From Yoonia sp. BS5-3 (lineage in GTDB: Bacteria; Pseudomonadota; Alphaproteobacteria; Rhodobacterales; Rhodobacteraceae), in contig NZ_CP150951.2 in the NCBI RefSeq assembly GCF_038069655.2, positions 558,001 through 622,000 of the forward strand: 64,000 nucleotides of DNA, written 5' to 3'. A model generated the notes under the pieces. It worked only from the letters and a program-made list of their open reading frames with translations, searched no databases and was not told where the DNA came from. A program made the position numbers and the translations under genes. This document shows, piece by piece, positions 27,438 to 35,438 of the stretch (position 1 is its first letter; every line of letters begins with the position of its first letter).

Positions 27438-27817
27438 TATGCTTGCTCCTCAACTTGGCGAACCACAATTGTGATTTCCGAAAACGGCTTGATGATCTTG
27501 CCGAACCGGCCACGGGCACGGGGACGACCGCGCTTCATGATCAGGTTCTTGCCGCAATAGGCTTCGGCGACAACCAATTCATCAACATCCAGGTTGTGAT
27601 TATTTTCTGCGTTGGCGATGGCGGACTGAAGACATTTCTTCACGTCGCCAGCGATGCGTTTCTTGCTGAAGGTCAGGTCAGTCAGCGCCTGCTCAACCTT
27701 CTTGCCACGGATCATGCCCGCAACCAGGTTCAGCTTCTGCGGGGATGTCCGCAGCATGCGCAGCTTGGCCATGGCTTCATTGTCAGCCACGCGGCGAGGG
27801 TTCTTATCCTTGCTCAT
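27437..27817 (-). CDS. rplV: 50S ribosomal protein L22
   Basis: 126 aa: [20 protein letters not shown], then [20 protein letters not shown] and a long beta-hairpin region with [15 protein letters not shown] that lines the exit tunnel. It overlaps rpsS by 4 bp and rpsC by one base, so the three genes are coupled. Confidence 0.97.
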   Translation of the reverse strand: MSKDKNPRRVADNEAMAKLRMLRTSPQKLNLVAGMIRGKKVEQALTDLTFSKKRIAGDVKKCLQSAIANAENNHNLDVDELVVAEAYCGKNLIMKRGRPRARGRFGKIIKPFSEITIVVRQVEEQA

Positions 27818-28092
27818 TTGCGCTTTGCCTTCTTATCGGCGGCATGACCATAATAGGTCCGTGTTGGGGAATATTCACCAAACTTCTGACCAATCATGTC
27901 TTCCGTGACGTTGACAGGGATGTGCTTCTTGCCGTTGTACACACCAAAGGTGAGACCAACGAACTGAGGCAGGATAGTCGAACGGCGTGACCAGATCTTG
28001 ATCACTTCGTTGCGGCCGCTTTCGCGTGAAGCTTCTGCCTTTTTCAAGACATAGGCGTCGACGAACGGGCCTTTCCAGACGGAACGAGCCAT
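27814..28092 (-). CDS. rpsS: 30S ribosomal protein S19
   Basis: 92 aa: [20 protein letters not shown], then [20 protein letters not shown] and [20 protein letters not shown] with the [10 protein letters not shown]-like tail (here [15 protein letters not shown]). It is in the head of the small subunit. It lies 2 bp after rplB. Confidence 0.98.
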   Translation of the reverse strand: MARSVWKGPFVDAYVLKKAEASRESGRNEVIKIWSRRSTILPQFVGLTFGVYNGKKHIPVNVTEDMIGQKFGEYSPTRTYYGHAADKKAKRK

Positions 28093-28094
28093 AA

Positions 28095-28937
28095 TTACCG
28101 ACCCTTCTTCTTGGCGTGACGCGAACGGACGATAAGCCGCTGCGACGCTTTGTTTTTGTTACGGGTACGCTTGCCCTTGGTGTCTTTGCCCCAAGGAGTA
28201 ACCGGCGTACGACCACCGGATGTGCGGCCTTCACCACCACCATGCGGGTGGTCGATCGGGTTCATCGCAACACCGCGAACGGATGGGCGGATGCCCTTGT
28301 GGCGCATGCGGCCCGCTTTACCAAAGTTCTGGTTGGAATTGTCAGGGTTCGACACAGCACCAACAGTGGCCATGCATTCCTGACGAACCAGACGCAGCTC
28401 GCCCGAAGACAGGCGGATCTGCGCGTAGCCACCGTCACGACCAACGAACTGCGCATAAGTACCAGCAGCACGGGCGATCTGGCCGCCTTTGCCGGGCTTG
28501 AGTTCGATGTTGTGAACGATTGTCCCGATGGGCATGCCGCTGAAAGGCATTGCATTACCGGGTTTGATGTCGGCCTTGGCCGAGGCAATCACCTTGTCAC
28601 CAACAGCCAGACGCTGCGGGGCAATGATGTAATTCTGAGTACCGTCTTCGTACTGGATCAGCGCGATGAATGCAGTGCGGTTCGGGTCATATTCGATCCG
28701 GGCGACAACAGCGGACATGTCCAGCTTGTTCCGCTTGAAATCAATGATGCGGTAAAGACGCTTTGCGCCACCGCCTCTACGACGCGAGGTGATCCGTCCG
28801 GTATTGTTCCGGCCGCCCGATTTTGTCAAACCCTCGGTGAGGGATTTGACTGGACGATCTTTCCAAAGCTCCGAACGGTCGATCAGCACCAGCCCACGCT
28901 GGCCCGGCGTCGTCGGTTTGTACGACTTGAGTGCCAT
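28095..28937 (-). CDS. rplB: 50S ribosomal protein L2
   Basis: 280 aa starting [20 protein letters not shown]. The SH3/OB core ([40 protein letters not shown]) and the peptidyl-transferase-proximal loop [20 protein letters not shown] are all present. The upstream 10 codons of the open frame are not used. It heads the rplB-rpsS-rplV-rpsC-rplP block with its own promoter, since rplW is more than 1.9 kb away behind a terminator. Confidence 0.97.
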   Translation of the reverse strand: MALKSYKPTTPGQRGLVLIDRSELWKDRPVKSLTEGLTKSGGRNNTGRITSRRRGGGAKRLYRIIDFKRNKLDMSAVVARIEYDPNRTAFIALIQYEDGTQNYIIAPQRLAVGDKVIASAKADIKPGNAMPFSGMPIGTIVHNIELKPGKGGQIARAAGTYAQFVGRDGGYAQIRLSSGELRLVRQECMATVGAVSNPDNSNQNFGKAGRMRHKGIRPSVRGVAMNPIDHPHGGGEGRTSGGRTPVTPWGKDTKGKRTRNKNKASQRLIVRSRHAKKKGR

Positions 28938-29018
28938 GTTAGCTTCTTCCGTTTGCTTGGCGGCCACTTGCGTGGCCTATGTGGTTAAGGCCCCCGTAGG
29001 TGCCCGGTTCGTGGTGGC

Positions 29019-29039
29019 GTAGGGTGGGTGAAACCCACA
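29019..29039 (+). repeat. Single GTAG-headed REP-like element
   Basis: Begins GTAGGGTGGGTG and folds back with AAACCCAC; apart from its last bases it is identical to the plus-strand copy at 12020-12040. It lies in the rplB leader. Confidence 0.75.
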
Positions 29040-29056
29040 CGTCGGCCAAATCAAAA

Positions 29057-29078
29057 CACCCCGAACGAATCCGGGGTG
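29057..29078 (-). promoter_or_regulatory. Attenuator-like hairpin in the rplB leader
   Basis: CACCCCG pairs with CGGGGTG across an 8-nt loop and, on the minus strand, is followed by TTTTGATTT. It lies about 14 bp downstream of the predicted -10 and 120 bp before rplB, so it could stop transcription early unless an alternative structure forms. Confidence 0.5.
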
Positions 29079-29091
29079 AAGCGATTGGCGG

Positions 29092-29120
29092 CTTATAGGA
29101 TGGCGAGAACCCTCTGACAA
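29092..29120 (-). promoter_or_regulatory. Putative sigma70 promoter for rplB-rpsS-rplV-rpsC-rplP
   Basis: On the minus strand TTGTCA (29115-29120), exactly 17 bp, then TATAAG (29092-29097). It lies about 155 nt upstream of rplB, consistent with this block being an independent unit. Confidence 0.7.
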
Positions 29121-29270
29121 GGGGTAGCGGGAGTTCAACAAAGTAGGGCCGAGGTATTTGCCGGAGACGCGCCTAGACCCTAAAATGAGCGGGCTTCAAA
29201 ATACGGCCATAATAGCCCGATAGCAGAAACATTGCACATCATGCGATTAGTACCGCAAAAGGAGAAACTC

Positions 29271-29891
29271 ATGACTACCTTAGACCAAGCCACGTTGGTT
29301 TGCAGCCATGTTCTTAAAGATGTCGCAGCAGCAGGATTCGTGTGCAATACGATCAGCGGGTGGGCAGCAGGGTGCTCCGAAGAATGCTTAGAGCGTTCCG
29401 GACCGAATTCACTCGGAATGGTCTGCCTCGGACACCTTACAAATATTCCCGACTTACCGCGATGGTTTTATGAGACACCTCCTAACTTTGCTTTTCAACA
29501 TCTAAGCGGCAGATGGCACCTCGACTACTATGAAACTGACGATGAAGGTGAAGGCTTTGAACTGCCTGAGCATAGTTTGATTGGCGCCCCACATGATAGC
29601 TTGCTGCGCGCAATGCCTTGTGAAGTGTTAGTTACGGCAATCATCCTACCCGACAAAACTCTCGCGGTTCTTAATTTTGAGGAGACTGGACTTCGTAGCA
29701 TCCCATTCTGGACCGCCCCCGAGCTACCTTCAGAAATGTTAGAGAAGTTAGACGGAACCGAAACGATATCGGAAATACCGCTTCAGCACATCAGGGATTT
29801 CGCCATTCGAAACTCTATTCGCTTTCTCTTGGCCAACAATCTCGTCGGAAGGACATCATTTGTCTTATTGGCGAATGAAGGCTCCCAGTAA
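29271..29891 (+). CDS. Unknown protein, 206 aa
   Basis: Starts MTTLDQATLVCSHVLKDVAA with AAAGGAG 7-8 nt upstream, which fixes the start over a longer frame. It is soluble, acidic and cysteine-containing, with LPRWFYETPPNFAFQHLSGR, then WHLDYYETDDEGEGFELPEH and a C-terminal FAIRNSIRFLLANNL helix. I recognise no domain. It is AT-richer than the ribosomal genes on both sides and on the opposite strand, so it was probably acquired. It sits in the split between rplW and rplB. Confidence 0.65.
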   Translation: MTTLDQATLVCSHVLKDVAAAGFVCNTISGWAAGCSEECLERSGPNSLGMVCLGHLTNIPDLPRWFYETPPNFAFQHLSGRWHLDYYETDDEGEGFELPEHSLIGAPHDSLLRAMPCEVLVTAIILPDKTLAVLNFEETGLRSIPFWTAPELPSEMLEKLDGTETISEIPLQHIRDFAIRNSIRFLLANNLVGRTSFVLLANEGSQ

Positions 29892-30029
29892 GCCTCTGTC
29901 ATCTGGTACAATCCGCGGGCGCCGGGCGGGCTGGCGCTTGGGTGCCGTTTTGCGTAACGCATCCTCGGCGCATGGGTGGCTGCCATAAAGTGCCAGACAT
30001 CAAGGGCAGTTGCGCCCGGGGCTCCGCCC

Positions 30030-30077
30030 GTTTGCGGCTAAAACGATCCACCGGATCGTTTCTACTCCGCCGCAAAC
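30030..30077. repeat. Nested palindrome (cruciform-like)
   Basis: An outer arm GTTTGCGG/CCGCAAAC (30030-30037 and 30070-30077) encloses a perfect inner hairpin AAACGATCC/GGATCGTTT (30041-30049 and 30053-30061). It is not part of a gene; no T-run follows on either strand. Confidence 0.75.
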
Positions 30078-30121
30078 ACCCACGGGCAGACGCGACCGGC
30101 TTCCGCTACCATGGTATAGCC

Positions 30122-30161
30122 GGAGAGAACCCCGGCCTACGTAGGTCGGGGTTCTCCCCGA
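30122..30161. repeat. Abutting divergent pair of GTAG-headed REP-like hairpins
   Basis: 30122-30140 read on minus and 30141-30161 read on plus meet head to head as CTAC-GTAG with no spacer. Each half is GTAGG(C/T)CGGGG followed by TTCTC. Together they make a 32-bp palindrome with one mismatch. Confidence 0.75.
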
Positions 30162-30189
30162 CAAAGCTTGCCGATTGACCTGATCCGGA

Positions 30190-30537
30190 TCAAGACCGCA
30201 AGATATTCTCAAACTTCTTGCCCCGCGCCAGTTCATCCACCAGCTTATCAAGATAGCGGATTTCCTGCATCAAAGGGTCTTCGATATCCTCGACCCGGAC
30301 ACCGCAAACGACGCCCTTAATCAACGCCCGGTTCGGGTTCATCTTGGGCGCATCCGCAAAGAACGCCTCAAAATCCCGCTGGTCCGCGAGCACCGCCGCC
30401 AGCCCATCCGCGTCATAGCCCGTCAGCCAAGCAATGATCTCATCCAGCTGCGCTTTGGTCTTGCCCTTCTTCTCAACCTTGGTGACGTAATGCGGGTAAA
30501 CGCTGGCAAAGCTCATTTGAAAGATCGGGTGCACCAT
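30190..30537 (-). CDS. DUF2200-family protein
   Basis: 115 aa from [20 protein letters not shown]. The [31 protein letters not shown] and [20 protein letters not shown] segments are typical of DUF2200, a small family of unknown function. The open frame extends further, but that extension is the shadow of the DUF2892 gene whose end it overlaps by 25 bp. It lies in the accessory stretch between rplW and rplB and ends 29 bp after the REP pair. Confidence 0.8.
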   Translation of the reverse strand: MVHPIFQMSFASVYPHYVTKVEKKGKTKAQLDEIIAWLTGYDADGLAAVLADQRDFEAFFADAPKMNPNRALIKGVVCGVRVEDIEDPLMQEIRYLDKLVDELARGKKFENILRS

Positions 30538-30731
30538 GGGGGTCTCCTGTCTGTGACGACCGGAAGGTAACCGATGAACGGCGGCGGGCAAAAGTTCACG
30601 CTGGCGGTCGTCAGCAAGATCACCCCGACCCAGCCCCATACGCCGATAGTGCCCGTCAATGCAGCGATCACAGGTAGCATGCCCAGAACGAAACGCGCGA
30701 TACGGTCCCAATATGCTAGATTACGCGTCAT
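30513..30731 (-). CDS. DUF2892 (YgaP-like) inner-membrane protein
   Basis: 72 aa starting [20 protein letters not shown] with GGAGAG 7 nt upstream. Two membrane helices ([19 protein letters not shown] and [18 protein letters not shown]) and the conserved cysteine of the NFCPP region are the DUF2892 pattern, which is also found fused to rhodanese domains in YgaP. Here it is free-standing and overlaps the DUF2200 start, so the two are probably co-expressed. Confidence 0.75.
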   Translation of the reverse strand: MTRNLAYWDRIARFVLGMLPVIAALTGTIGVWGWVGVILLTTASVNFCPPPFIGYLPVVTDRRPPWCTRSFK

Positions 30732-30817
30732 ATGCAATCTCTCCATTTCAGATAGAACAACCTAGCAGCAGACAAATGTTTGGAAAATGAAATGCTTTTG
30801 ACCGGCCGGCACAAAAA

Positions 30818-30845
30818 ATCCCCGGCTGCCTGCGCAACCGGGGAT
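30818..30845 (-). terminator. Intrinsic terminator after rplW
   Basis: A perfect 8-bp stem ATCCCCGG/CCGGGGAT with a 12-nt loop, followed on the minus strand by TTTTTT. It lies 22 bp after the rplW stop and separates the rpsJ-rplC-rplD-rplW block from everything downstream, including rplB. Confidence 0.9.
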
Positions 30846-30867
30846 CAATTTCCAACATAAGCGGCGA

Positions 30868-31164
30868 TCAGAGACCGGTGCTTACGTCGATTGTGTTGCC
30901 CTCTTCGAGGGTCACATAGGCTTTTTTGACATCCTTACGAGTGCCGAGCGAACCGCGGAAGCGCTTCACTTTACCTTTGGTGATCGATGTGTTGACCGCT
31001 TTGACCTTCACGCCAAACAAGGCTTCAACAGCCTGCTTGATCTGTGGCTTGTTGCTGTCAATCGCCACTTCGAAAACCACGGCACCATTTTCAGAGGCCA
31101 TTGTGGATTTCTCGGTGATGATCGGCTTGCGGATCACGTCGTAATGTTCTGCTTTCGCGCTCAT
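30868..31164 (-). CDS. rplW: 50S ribosomal protein L23
   Basis: 98 aa: [20 protein letters not shown], then [20 protein letters not shown] and [20 protein letters not shown] with a [16 protein letters not shown] end. It is at the tunnel exit and docks trigger factor and SRP. It overlaps rplD by 4 bp. Unusually for the S10 operon, it is the last gene of its unit, followed directly by a terminator. Confidence 0.97.
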   Translation of the reverse strand: MSAKAEHYDVIRKPIITEKSTMASENGAVVFEVAIDSNKPQIKQAVEALFGVKVKAVNTSITKGKVKRFRGSLGTRKDVKKAYVTLEEGNTIDVSTGL

Positions 31165-31781
31165 GACAAACGAGCCTCCAGTGCTTCGACGCCTGCTTTG
31201 GTCAGGACCAGCGTGTCAGACCGCAGGATGTCGTAGACGTTCGCGCCCTGGCTGGGCAGTACGTCCAAGGTTTTGATGTTTTGGGCCGCCTTAGCGAAGT
31301 TTTCGTTCACTTCAGCGCCGTCGATGACCAAAGCCCGCTTCCAACCAAGTGCGCCGACCTGCTTGGCCAGAGCGCCCGTTTTGGCGTCTTTGACATCGAT
31401 GCTATCCACGACAACCAGCTCACCCGCAGCCTGCTTGGCAGACAAAGCGTGCTTCAGGCCCAGCTTGCGGACCTTCTTTGGCAGATCATGGGCGTGGCTG
31501 CGCGGCGTTGGGCCCTTGTAGATACCACCCGAGCGGAAGATCGGTGCACCGCGCGAGCCGTGGCGTGCGCCACCTGTGCCCTTTTGGCGGTAGATCTTCT
31601 TGGTCGAATAGCTCACTTCGGACCGTGTCAGCACGTCATGCGTACCTGCCATGGCCTTGTTACGCTGCCAGCGAACGACGCGGTGCAGGATGTCCTTGCG
31701 GGGCTCCAGACCAAAGATGTCGTCGTTAAGGTCAACGGAACCGGCTTTGCCGCCGTCCAGTTTGATTGCATCAGCCTTCAT
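31161..31781 (-). CDS. rplD: 50S ribosomal protein L4
   Basis: 206 aa: the internal loop [20 protein letters not shown]-type region (here [20 protein letters not shown]) lines the exit tunnel, followed by [20 protein letters not shown] and a C-terminal [19 protein letters not shown]. In E. coli L4 represses its own operon through the S10 leader; a structured leader is present here upstream of rpsJ (32899-32958), though not obviously of the E. coli type. It overlaps rplC by 11 bp. Confidence 0.97.
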   Translation of the reverse strand: MKADAIKLDGGKAGSVDLNDDIFGLEPRKDILHRVVRWQRNKAMAGTHDVLTRSEVSYSTKKIYRQKGTGGARHGSRGAPIFRSGGIYKGPTPRSHAHDLPKKVRKLGLKHALSAKQAAGELVVVDSIDVKDAKTGALAKQVGALGWKRALVIDGAEVNENFAKAAQNIKTLDVLPSQGANVYDILRSDTLVLTKAGVEALEARLS

Positions 31782-32508
31782 TGGTTTCGACCTCCTCAGC
31801 TGGGGCCTCGGTTGCTGCGGCCTCGATCGCCGCCGAGCGCAGACCAGCAGGGTATACTACGTTTTCAGGAACGGGCTTTTTGACCGCATCCTTCAGGGTC
31901 ACCCAGCCGCCTTTGGAACCGGGCACGGCACCTTTGACCATAATCAGGCCACGGTCGGCATCGGTCTTGACGACCTGCAGGTTCTGGGTGGTGACTTTGG
32001 CAGCGCCCATATGGCCAGCCATTTTCTTGCCCTTGAAAACCTTACCCGGGTCCTGACACTGACCTGTCGAACCATGCGAACGGTGGCTGATCGAGACACC
32101 GTGCGTGGCGCGCAGACCGCCGAAGTTGTGGCGCTTCATCGCACCGGCAAAACCTTTACCGATGGATGTGCCGCACACGTCGACATACTGGCCTTCGAAA
32201 TAGTGATCAGCGGACAGCTCGGCGCCCACATCGATCAGGTTCTCAGGGGCCACGCGGAATTCAGCGACCTTGCGCTTTGGTTCCACTTTGGCAGCTGCAA
32301 AATGGCCGCGCATCGCTTTGGATGTGCGCTTGGCCTTGGCCGCACCGGCACCCAGCTGAACGGCAACATAGCCGTCTTTGTCAGCGGTGCGCTGTGCAAC
32401 AACCTGTAGGTTTTCGAGCGAAAGAACGGTCACAGGAATCTGCTTGCCGTCTTCCATGAACAGCCGGGTCATCCCGACTTTCTTAGCGATAAGTCCGGTA
32501 CGGAGCAT
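31771..32508 (-). CDS. rplC: 50S ribosomal protein L3
   Basis: 245 aa: [20 protein letters not shown], then the [20 protein letters not shown] and [20 protein letters not shown] (methylated glutamine region) and [19 protein letters not shown]. The tail ending [12 protein letters not shown] is an alphaproteobacterial extension. It lies 13 bp after rpsJ. Confidence 0.97.
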   Translation of the reverse strand: MLRTGLIAKKVGMTRLFMEDGKQIPVTVLSLENLQVVAQRTADKDGYVAVQLGAGAAKAKRTSKAMRGHFAAAKVEPKRKVAEFRVAPENLIDVGAELSADHYFEGQYVDVCGTSIGKGFAGAMKRHNFGGLRATHGVSISHRSHGSTGQCQDPGKVFKGKKMAGHMGAAKVTTQNLQVVKTDADRGLIMVKGAVPGSKGGWVTLKDAVKKPVPENVVYPAGLRSAAIEAAATEAPAEEVETNEG

Positions 32509-32521
32509 CTATCGATCCTCC

Positions 32522-32836
32522 TTATACGGAAATCTGAACATCAACACCGGCGGCCAGGTCGAGCTTCATCAGCGCGTCCACGGTTTGCGGTGTTGGGTCA
32601 ACGATGTCGAGCAGACGCTTATGCGTGCGGATCTCGAACTGATCGCGGGATTTTTTGTCAACGTGAGGGCCACGCAGAACGGTGAATTTTTCGATCTTGT
32701 TTGGAAGTGGGATCGGACCACGGACAGAAGCGCCTGTGCGCTTGGCTGTGCTGACGATTTCCTGTGTACTTGCATCAAGCACCCGGTAATCAAACGCCTT
32801 CAGGCGAATACGGATGTTTTGGCTCTGAGCGGCCAT
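32522..32836 (-). CDS. rpsJ: 30S ribosomal protein S10
   Basis: 104 aa: [20 protein letters not shown], then [20 protein letters not shown] and [20 protein letters not shown] are standard. It also acts as NusE in antitermination. It is the first gene of the block, with a promoter and folded leader of its own; tuf, its usual upstream neighbour in alphaproteobacteria, is separated by a collagen-like gene. Confidence 0.98.
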   Translation of the reverse strand: MAAQSQNIRIRLKAFDYRVLDASTQEIVSTAKRTGASVRGPIPLPNKIEKFTVLRGPHVDKKSRDQFEIRTHKRLLDIVDPTPQTVDALMKLDLAAGVDVQISV

Positions 32837-32898
32837 ATGTCATCCCCTTATACTGGGGTGAAGATCGGATTGGAGGACACCAGCTCATCCAGCACCCT

Positions 32899-32958
32899 CA
32901 TCGCGTCTTTTCGTCCAACGTATAAAGGGCACGCGATGGCGCACCCTTGCTGGATGAG
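32899..32958 (-). promoter_or_regulatory. Folded 5' leader of rpsJ, possible r-protein autoregulatory element
   Basis: Two nested perfect inverted repeats: the outer CTCATCCAGCA/TGCTGGATGAG (32884-32894 with 32948-32958) and the inner CATCGCGT/ACGCGATG (32899-32906 with 32931-32938). With the -10 at 32962, transcription should start near 32955, so the 5' end of the message begins in the outer stem. The stem is about 50 nt from the rpsJ start. Leader RNAs of the S10 operon are L4 targets in gammaproteobacteria; whether this one is a regulator is inference. Confidence 0.6.
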
Positions 32959-32961
32959 CGG

Positions 32962-32990
32962 CGTATAGGGGGAGTCGGGGGATGTGTAAA
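32962..32990 (-). promoter_or_regulatory. Sigma70-type promoter of rpsJ-rplC-rplD-rplW
   Basis: TTTACA (-35, 32985-32990), 17-bp spacer, TATACG (-10, 32962-32967) on the minus strand. The stretch from about -24 to +5 (CGACTCCCCCTATACGCCGC, then TCA) is nearly identical to the rpsL promoter. Confidence 0.8.
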
Positions 32991-32999
32991 GGGGGATTC

Positions 33000-33887
33000 C
33001 TACTGACCAGAAAATGCAACTGAATTCCACGATGTCTTAGTGTTGCAGCCTGTAGTACAAAACTCGACTATCGGCAAACCAGAGCCGTTCGTCTCTGCTC
33101 CCTGAAAGTCTGCGAAGACACGAACTGGCAAATTTGGAATGAAATCGTGTCTCAGCGTGGAATGCGATGTCGCAGTGCGATTTAGTAGCCTTACTCTATT
33201 TGATTCATGCCATTCGGAGGTCTCTAAAGCAATCTGGAAGTCTATGCTCCGAAAACTCACCTCTACTATATCCGACGTCAATGCTTCGACTTGAAATTCA
33301 CAGCTAACCGAACCGCCACCGTTGAAGCAACCAACTAAGTCGACCTGAAGGTCGCCAATACGTTTGGTCTCAAACTCGCTATCAAATATGAACTGTTCGC
33401 GCACCTCTGGACTTGCCAAAGCGACCGCCGTTGTTGTTCCAGTTGCTTCGCCTGCAGGACCCTGGTCACCCTGCGGCCCCTGTTCACCTTGAGGGCCGCG
33501 CGGTCCCGTATCACCGCGCAATGCGTCGCCGTAGTTTTCGAATAAGGCATCGGCCACATCTGAAACATCAATATCCGCCGTTGCAGCGGCGGGGCGCCGT
33601 TCGAGATCAGCAATACGCGCAAGTAACCCGTCGAGCTGATCGAAATCAGTGGGCGGTGGAAGGCTGGCGAGCATCGCCTCCAAACGTTCGACTTCCGCGG
33701 TACTTTCTATTAGTCTTTCGGTTAAACGTTCTTGATTACTTTCAAGACGCGAAATTTTCGAGGCATATTCGCTGAAGCTGATGTCATTTGATCGCGAGTT
33801 GTCCCGCTCTCCATCGATATAGGTGTACAAAAGCGCCAAAGCAGAAACCCCAACTGCTGTAAGCGTTGCAATACGTTCTACACTCAT
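33000..33887 (-). CDS. Membrane-anchored coiled-coil/collagen-like protein
   Basis: 295 aa. An N-terminal membrane helix (TLTAVGVSALALLYTYI, about residues 8-24) is followed by a coiled coil (about 42-75, ISRLESNQERLTERLIESTA), a linker, then seven Gly-X-Y triplets at about 125-146 (GDTGPRGPQGEQGPQGDQGP). A 150-residue C-terminal beta-rich domain with six cysteines follows (CFNGGGSVSCEFQVE, FCTTGCNTKTS). Gly-X-Y repeats and coiled coils both form trimers, so a trimeric surface or periplasmic stalk with a globular head is plausible; with the membrane helix as a non-cleaved anchor it would face the periplasm. I do not recognise the head. It lies between tuf and rpsJ, on their strand. Confidence 0.75.
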   Translation of the reverse strand: MSVERIATLTAVGVSALALLYTYIDGERDNSRSNDISFSEYASKISRLESNQERLTERLIESTAEVERLEAMLASLPPPTDFDQLDGLLARIADLERRPAAATADIDVSDVADALFENYGDALRGDTGPRGPQGEQGPQGDQGPAGEATGTTTAVALASPEVREQFIFDSEFETKRIGDLQVDLVGCFNGGGSVSCEFQVEALTSDIVEVSFRSIDFQIALETSEWHESNRVRLLNRTATSHSTLRHDFIPNLPVRVFADFQGAETNGSGLPIVEFCTTGCNTKTSWNSVAFSGQ

Positions 33888-34046
33888 TCAATTCTCCAAA
33901 AACACTCGATTCAATTTCTAGCTTAGGAAAAGAAGCTAAAACAAGAGCGGATCTGCAAGTTAAAGGGTAGCCGGTTGAGGAGGGAATCCTATTTGTTGAG
34001 TCGAGACCCATCTTACAGGGTTTGGGACGCATGGCACGTCAATGCG

Positions 34047-34164
34047 AAAGGCCGCCCCTGATTGGAGCGGCCTTTGGTCTTTGTCCCACGGGTGCGGGTT
34101 CTCGAAGTTTTCCTTTGGAAAACATCTGCCACCCGCGCGGTGCGTTTGCGGTCAAAGACCGCAA
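34047..34164 (-). terminator. tuf 3' region with four stems, first being a terminator
   Basis: Read on the minus strand after tuf: TTGCGGTC/GACCGCAA (34146-34164, 3-nt loop); then a GCGGGT/ACCCGC stem (34094-34099 with 34131-34136) enclosing a perfect GTTTTCC/GGAAAAC hairpin (34107-34123); then AAAGGCCGC/GCGGCCTTT (34047-34075). The last is the best terminator candidate, with a short T tract. Several hairpins in a row after an extremely abundant message may also protect it from decay. Confidence 0.65.
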
Positions 34165-34176
34165 GCCGCCCCGTAC

Positions 34177-35352
34177 TTACTCGATGATTTTTGAGACAAC
34201 GCCCGAACCAACGGTCCGGCCACCTTCGCGGATCGCGAAGCGCAGGCCGTCTTCCATCGCGATTGGCGCGATCAGCTCAGCAGACAGTTTCAGGTTGTCA
34301 CCAGGCATCACCATCTCGGTCCCTTCGGGCAGCACACATGTGCCGGTCACGTCAGTGGTCCGGAAGTAGAACTGTGGACGGTAGTTCGCAAAGAACGGCG
34401 TGTGGCGGCCGCCTTCTTCCTTGGTCAGGATGTAGACCTCGGCCTCGAACTTGGTGTGCGGCTGCACAGAACCCGGCTTACACAGAACCTGACCACGCTC
34501 AACCGCGTCACGGTCGATCCCGCGCAGCAGGGCGCCGATGTTGTCGCCAGCTTCGCCGCTGTCCAGCAGCTTGCGGAACATTTCAACACCTGTGCAGGTG
34601 GTTTTCTGGGTGTCTTTGATGCCAACGATTTCGATCTCGTCACCAACATTGATCACACCGCGCTCAACACGGCCGGTCACAACTGTCCCGCGGCCAGAGA
34701 TCGAGAACACGTCCTCAACAGGCATCAGGAACGGCTGGTCAACCGCACGGGCTGGTGTTGGGATATATTCATCCACAGCGGCCATCAGCTCGGCGATTTT
34801 CTCTTTACCGATGTTGTCATCGCGGTCTTCCAAAGCGGCCAGAGCCGAGCCTGCAACGATTGGAATATCGTCGCCTGGATACTCGTAAGAGCTCAGCAGC
34901 TCGCGGATTTCCATTTCAACCAGCTCGAGCAGCTCTTCATCGTCGACCTGGTCAACTTTGTTCATGAAGACAACCATATGCGGGATGCCAACCTGGCGGC
35001 CCAGCAGGATGTGCTCGCGTGTTTGGGGCATCGGGCCGTCAGCTGCGTTCACAACCAGGATCGCGCCGTCCATCTGGGCCGCACCGGTGATCATGTTCTT
35101 GACGTAATCGGCGTGGCCGGGGCAGTCAACGTGGGCGTAGTGGCGGGTCTCGGTCTCATATTCCACGTGCGCGGTTGAGATGGTGATGCCGCGGGCTTTT
35201 TCTTCGGGCGCACCGTCGATTTCGTCATAGGCCTGGAATTCACCAAACTGCTTCGTGATCGCCGCCGTCAGTGTCGTCTTGCCGTGGTCAACGTGACCAA
35301 TCGTACCGATGTTAACGTGCGGCTTGTTACGTTCAAACTTTTCCTTAGCCAT
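34177..35352 (-). CDS. tuf: Elongation factor Tu
   Basis: 391 aa from [20 protein letters not shown]. It has G1 GHVDHGKTT, the switch region [17 protein letters not shown]3 [19 protein letters not shown]4 NKVD and G5 SALAA, then the two beta-barrel domains ending in GVVSKIIE. It brings aminoacyl-tRNA to the ribosome. It follows fusA at 86 bp; the gap contains a REP pair. It is the only tuf in the window. The upstream 13 codons of the open frame are not used. Confidence 0.98.
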   Translation of the reverse strand: MAKEKFERNKPHVNIGTIGHVDHGKTTLTAAITKQFGEFQAYDEIDGAPEEKARGITISTAHVEYETETRHYAHVDCPGHADYVKNMITGAAQMDGAILVVNAADGPMPQTREHILLGRQVGIPHMVVFMNKVDQVDDEELLELVEMEIRELLSSYEYPGDDIPIVAGSALAALEDRDDNIGKEKIAELMAAVDEYIPTPARAVDQPFLMPVEDVFSISGRGTVVTGRVERGVINVGDEIEIVGIKDTQKTTCTGVEMFRKLLDSGEAGDNIGALLRGIDRDAVERGQVLCKPGSVQPHTKFEAEVYILTKEEGGRHTPFFANYRPQFYFRTTDVTGTCVLPEGTEMVMPGDNLKLSAELIAPIAMEDGLRFAIREGGRTVGSGVVSKIIE

Positions 35353-35378
35353 GATGGCCTCCTTGTTTTGTCTTGGGT

Positions 35379-35431
35379 GGTGGGTTGGCACCCACCCTAC
35401 GGGTTGGTGGTAGGGCGGGGTTATCCCCGCC
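35379..35431. repeat. Divergent pair of GTAG-headed REP-like hairpins
   Basis: 35379-35400 (minus) and 35410-35431 (plus), GTAG heads facing each other across 9 bp, the same arrangement and spacing as the pair at 11990-12040. The minus unit is GTAGGGTGGGTGCC...; the plus unit is GTAGGGCGGGGTTATCCCCG. It sits in the fusA-tuf gap of the str operon. Confidence 0.75.
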
Positions 35432-35438
35432 GTCCCGG

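Larger units (their letters stand above)
28938..29270. other. rplB upstream region (intergenic)
   Basis: It contains, from low to high coordinate, a single GTAG-headed REP-like hairpin (29019-29039), a terminator-like hairpin (29057-29078), the rplB promoter (29092-29120), and the start region of the plus-strand unknown gene. I see no coding frame. Confidence 0.75.

Noticed and set aside
30190-30711. 173-codon frame as one gene
   Set aside because: The first 58 codons are the out-of-frame shadow of the DUF2892 gene; DUF2200 starts at MVHPIFQ.
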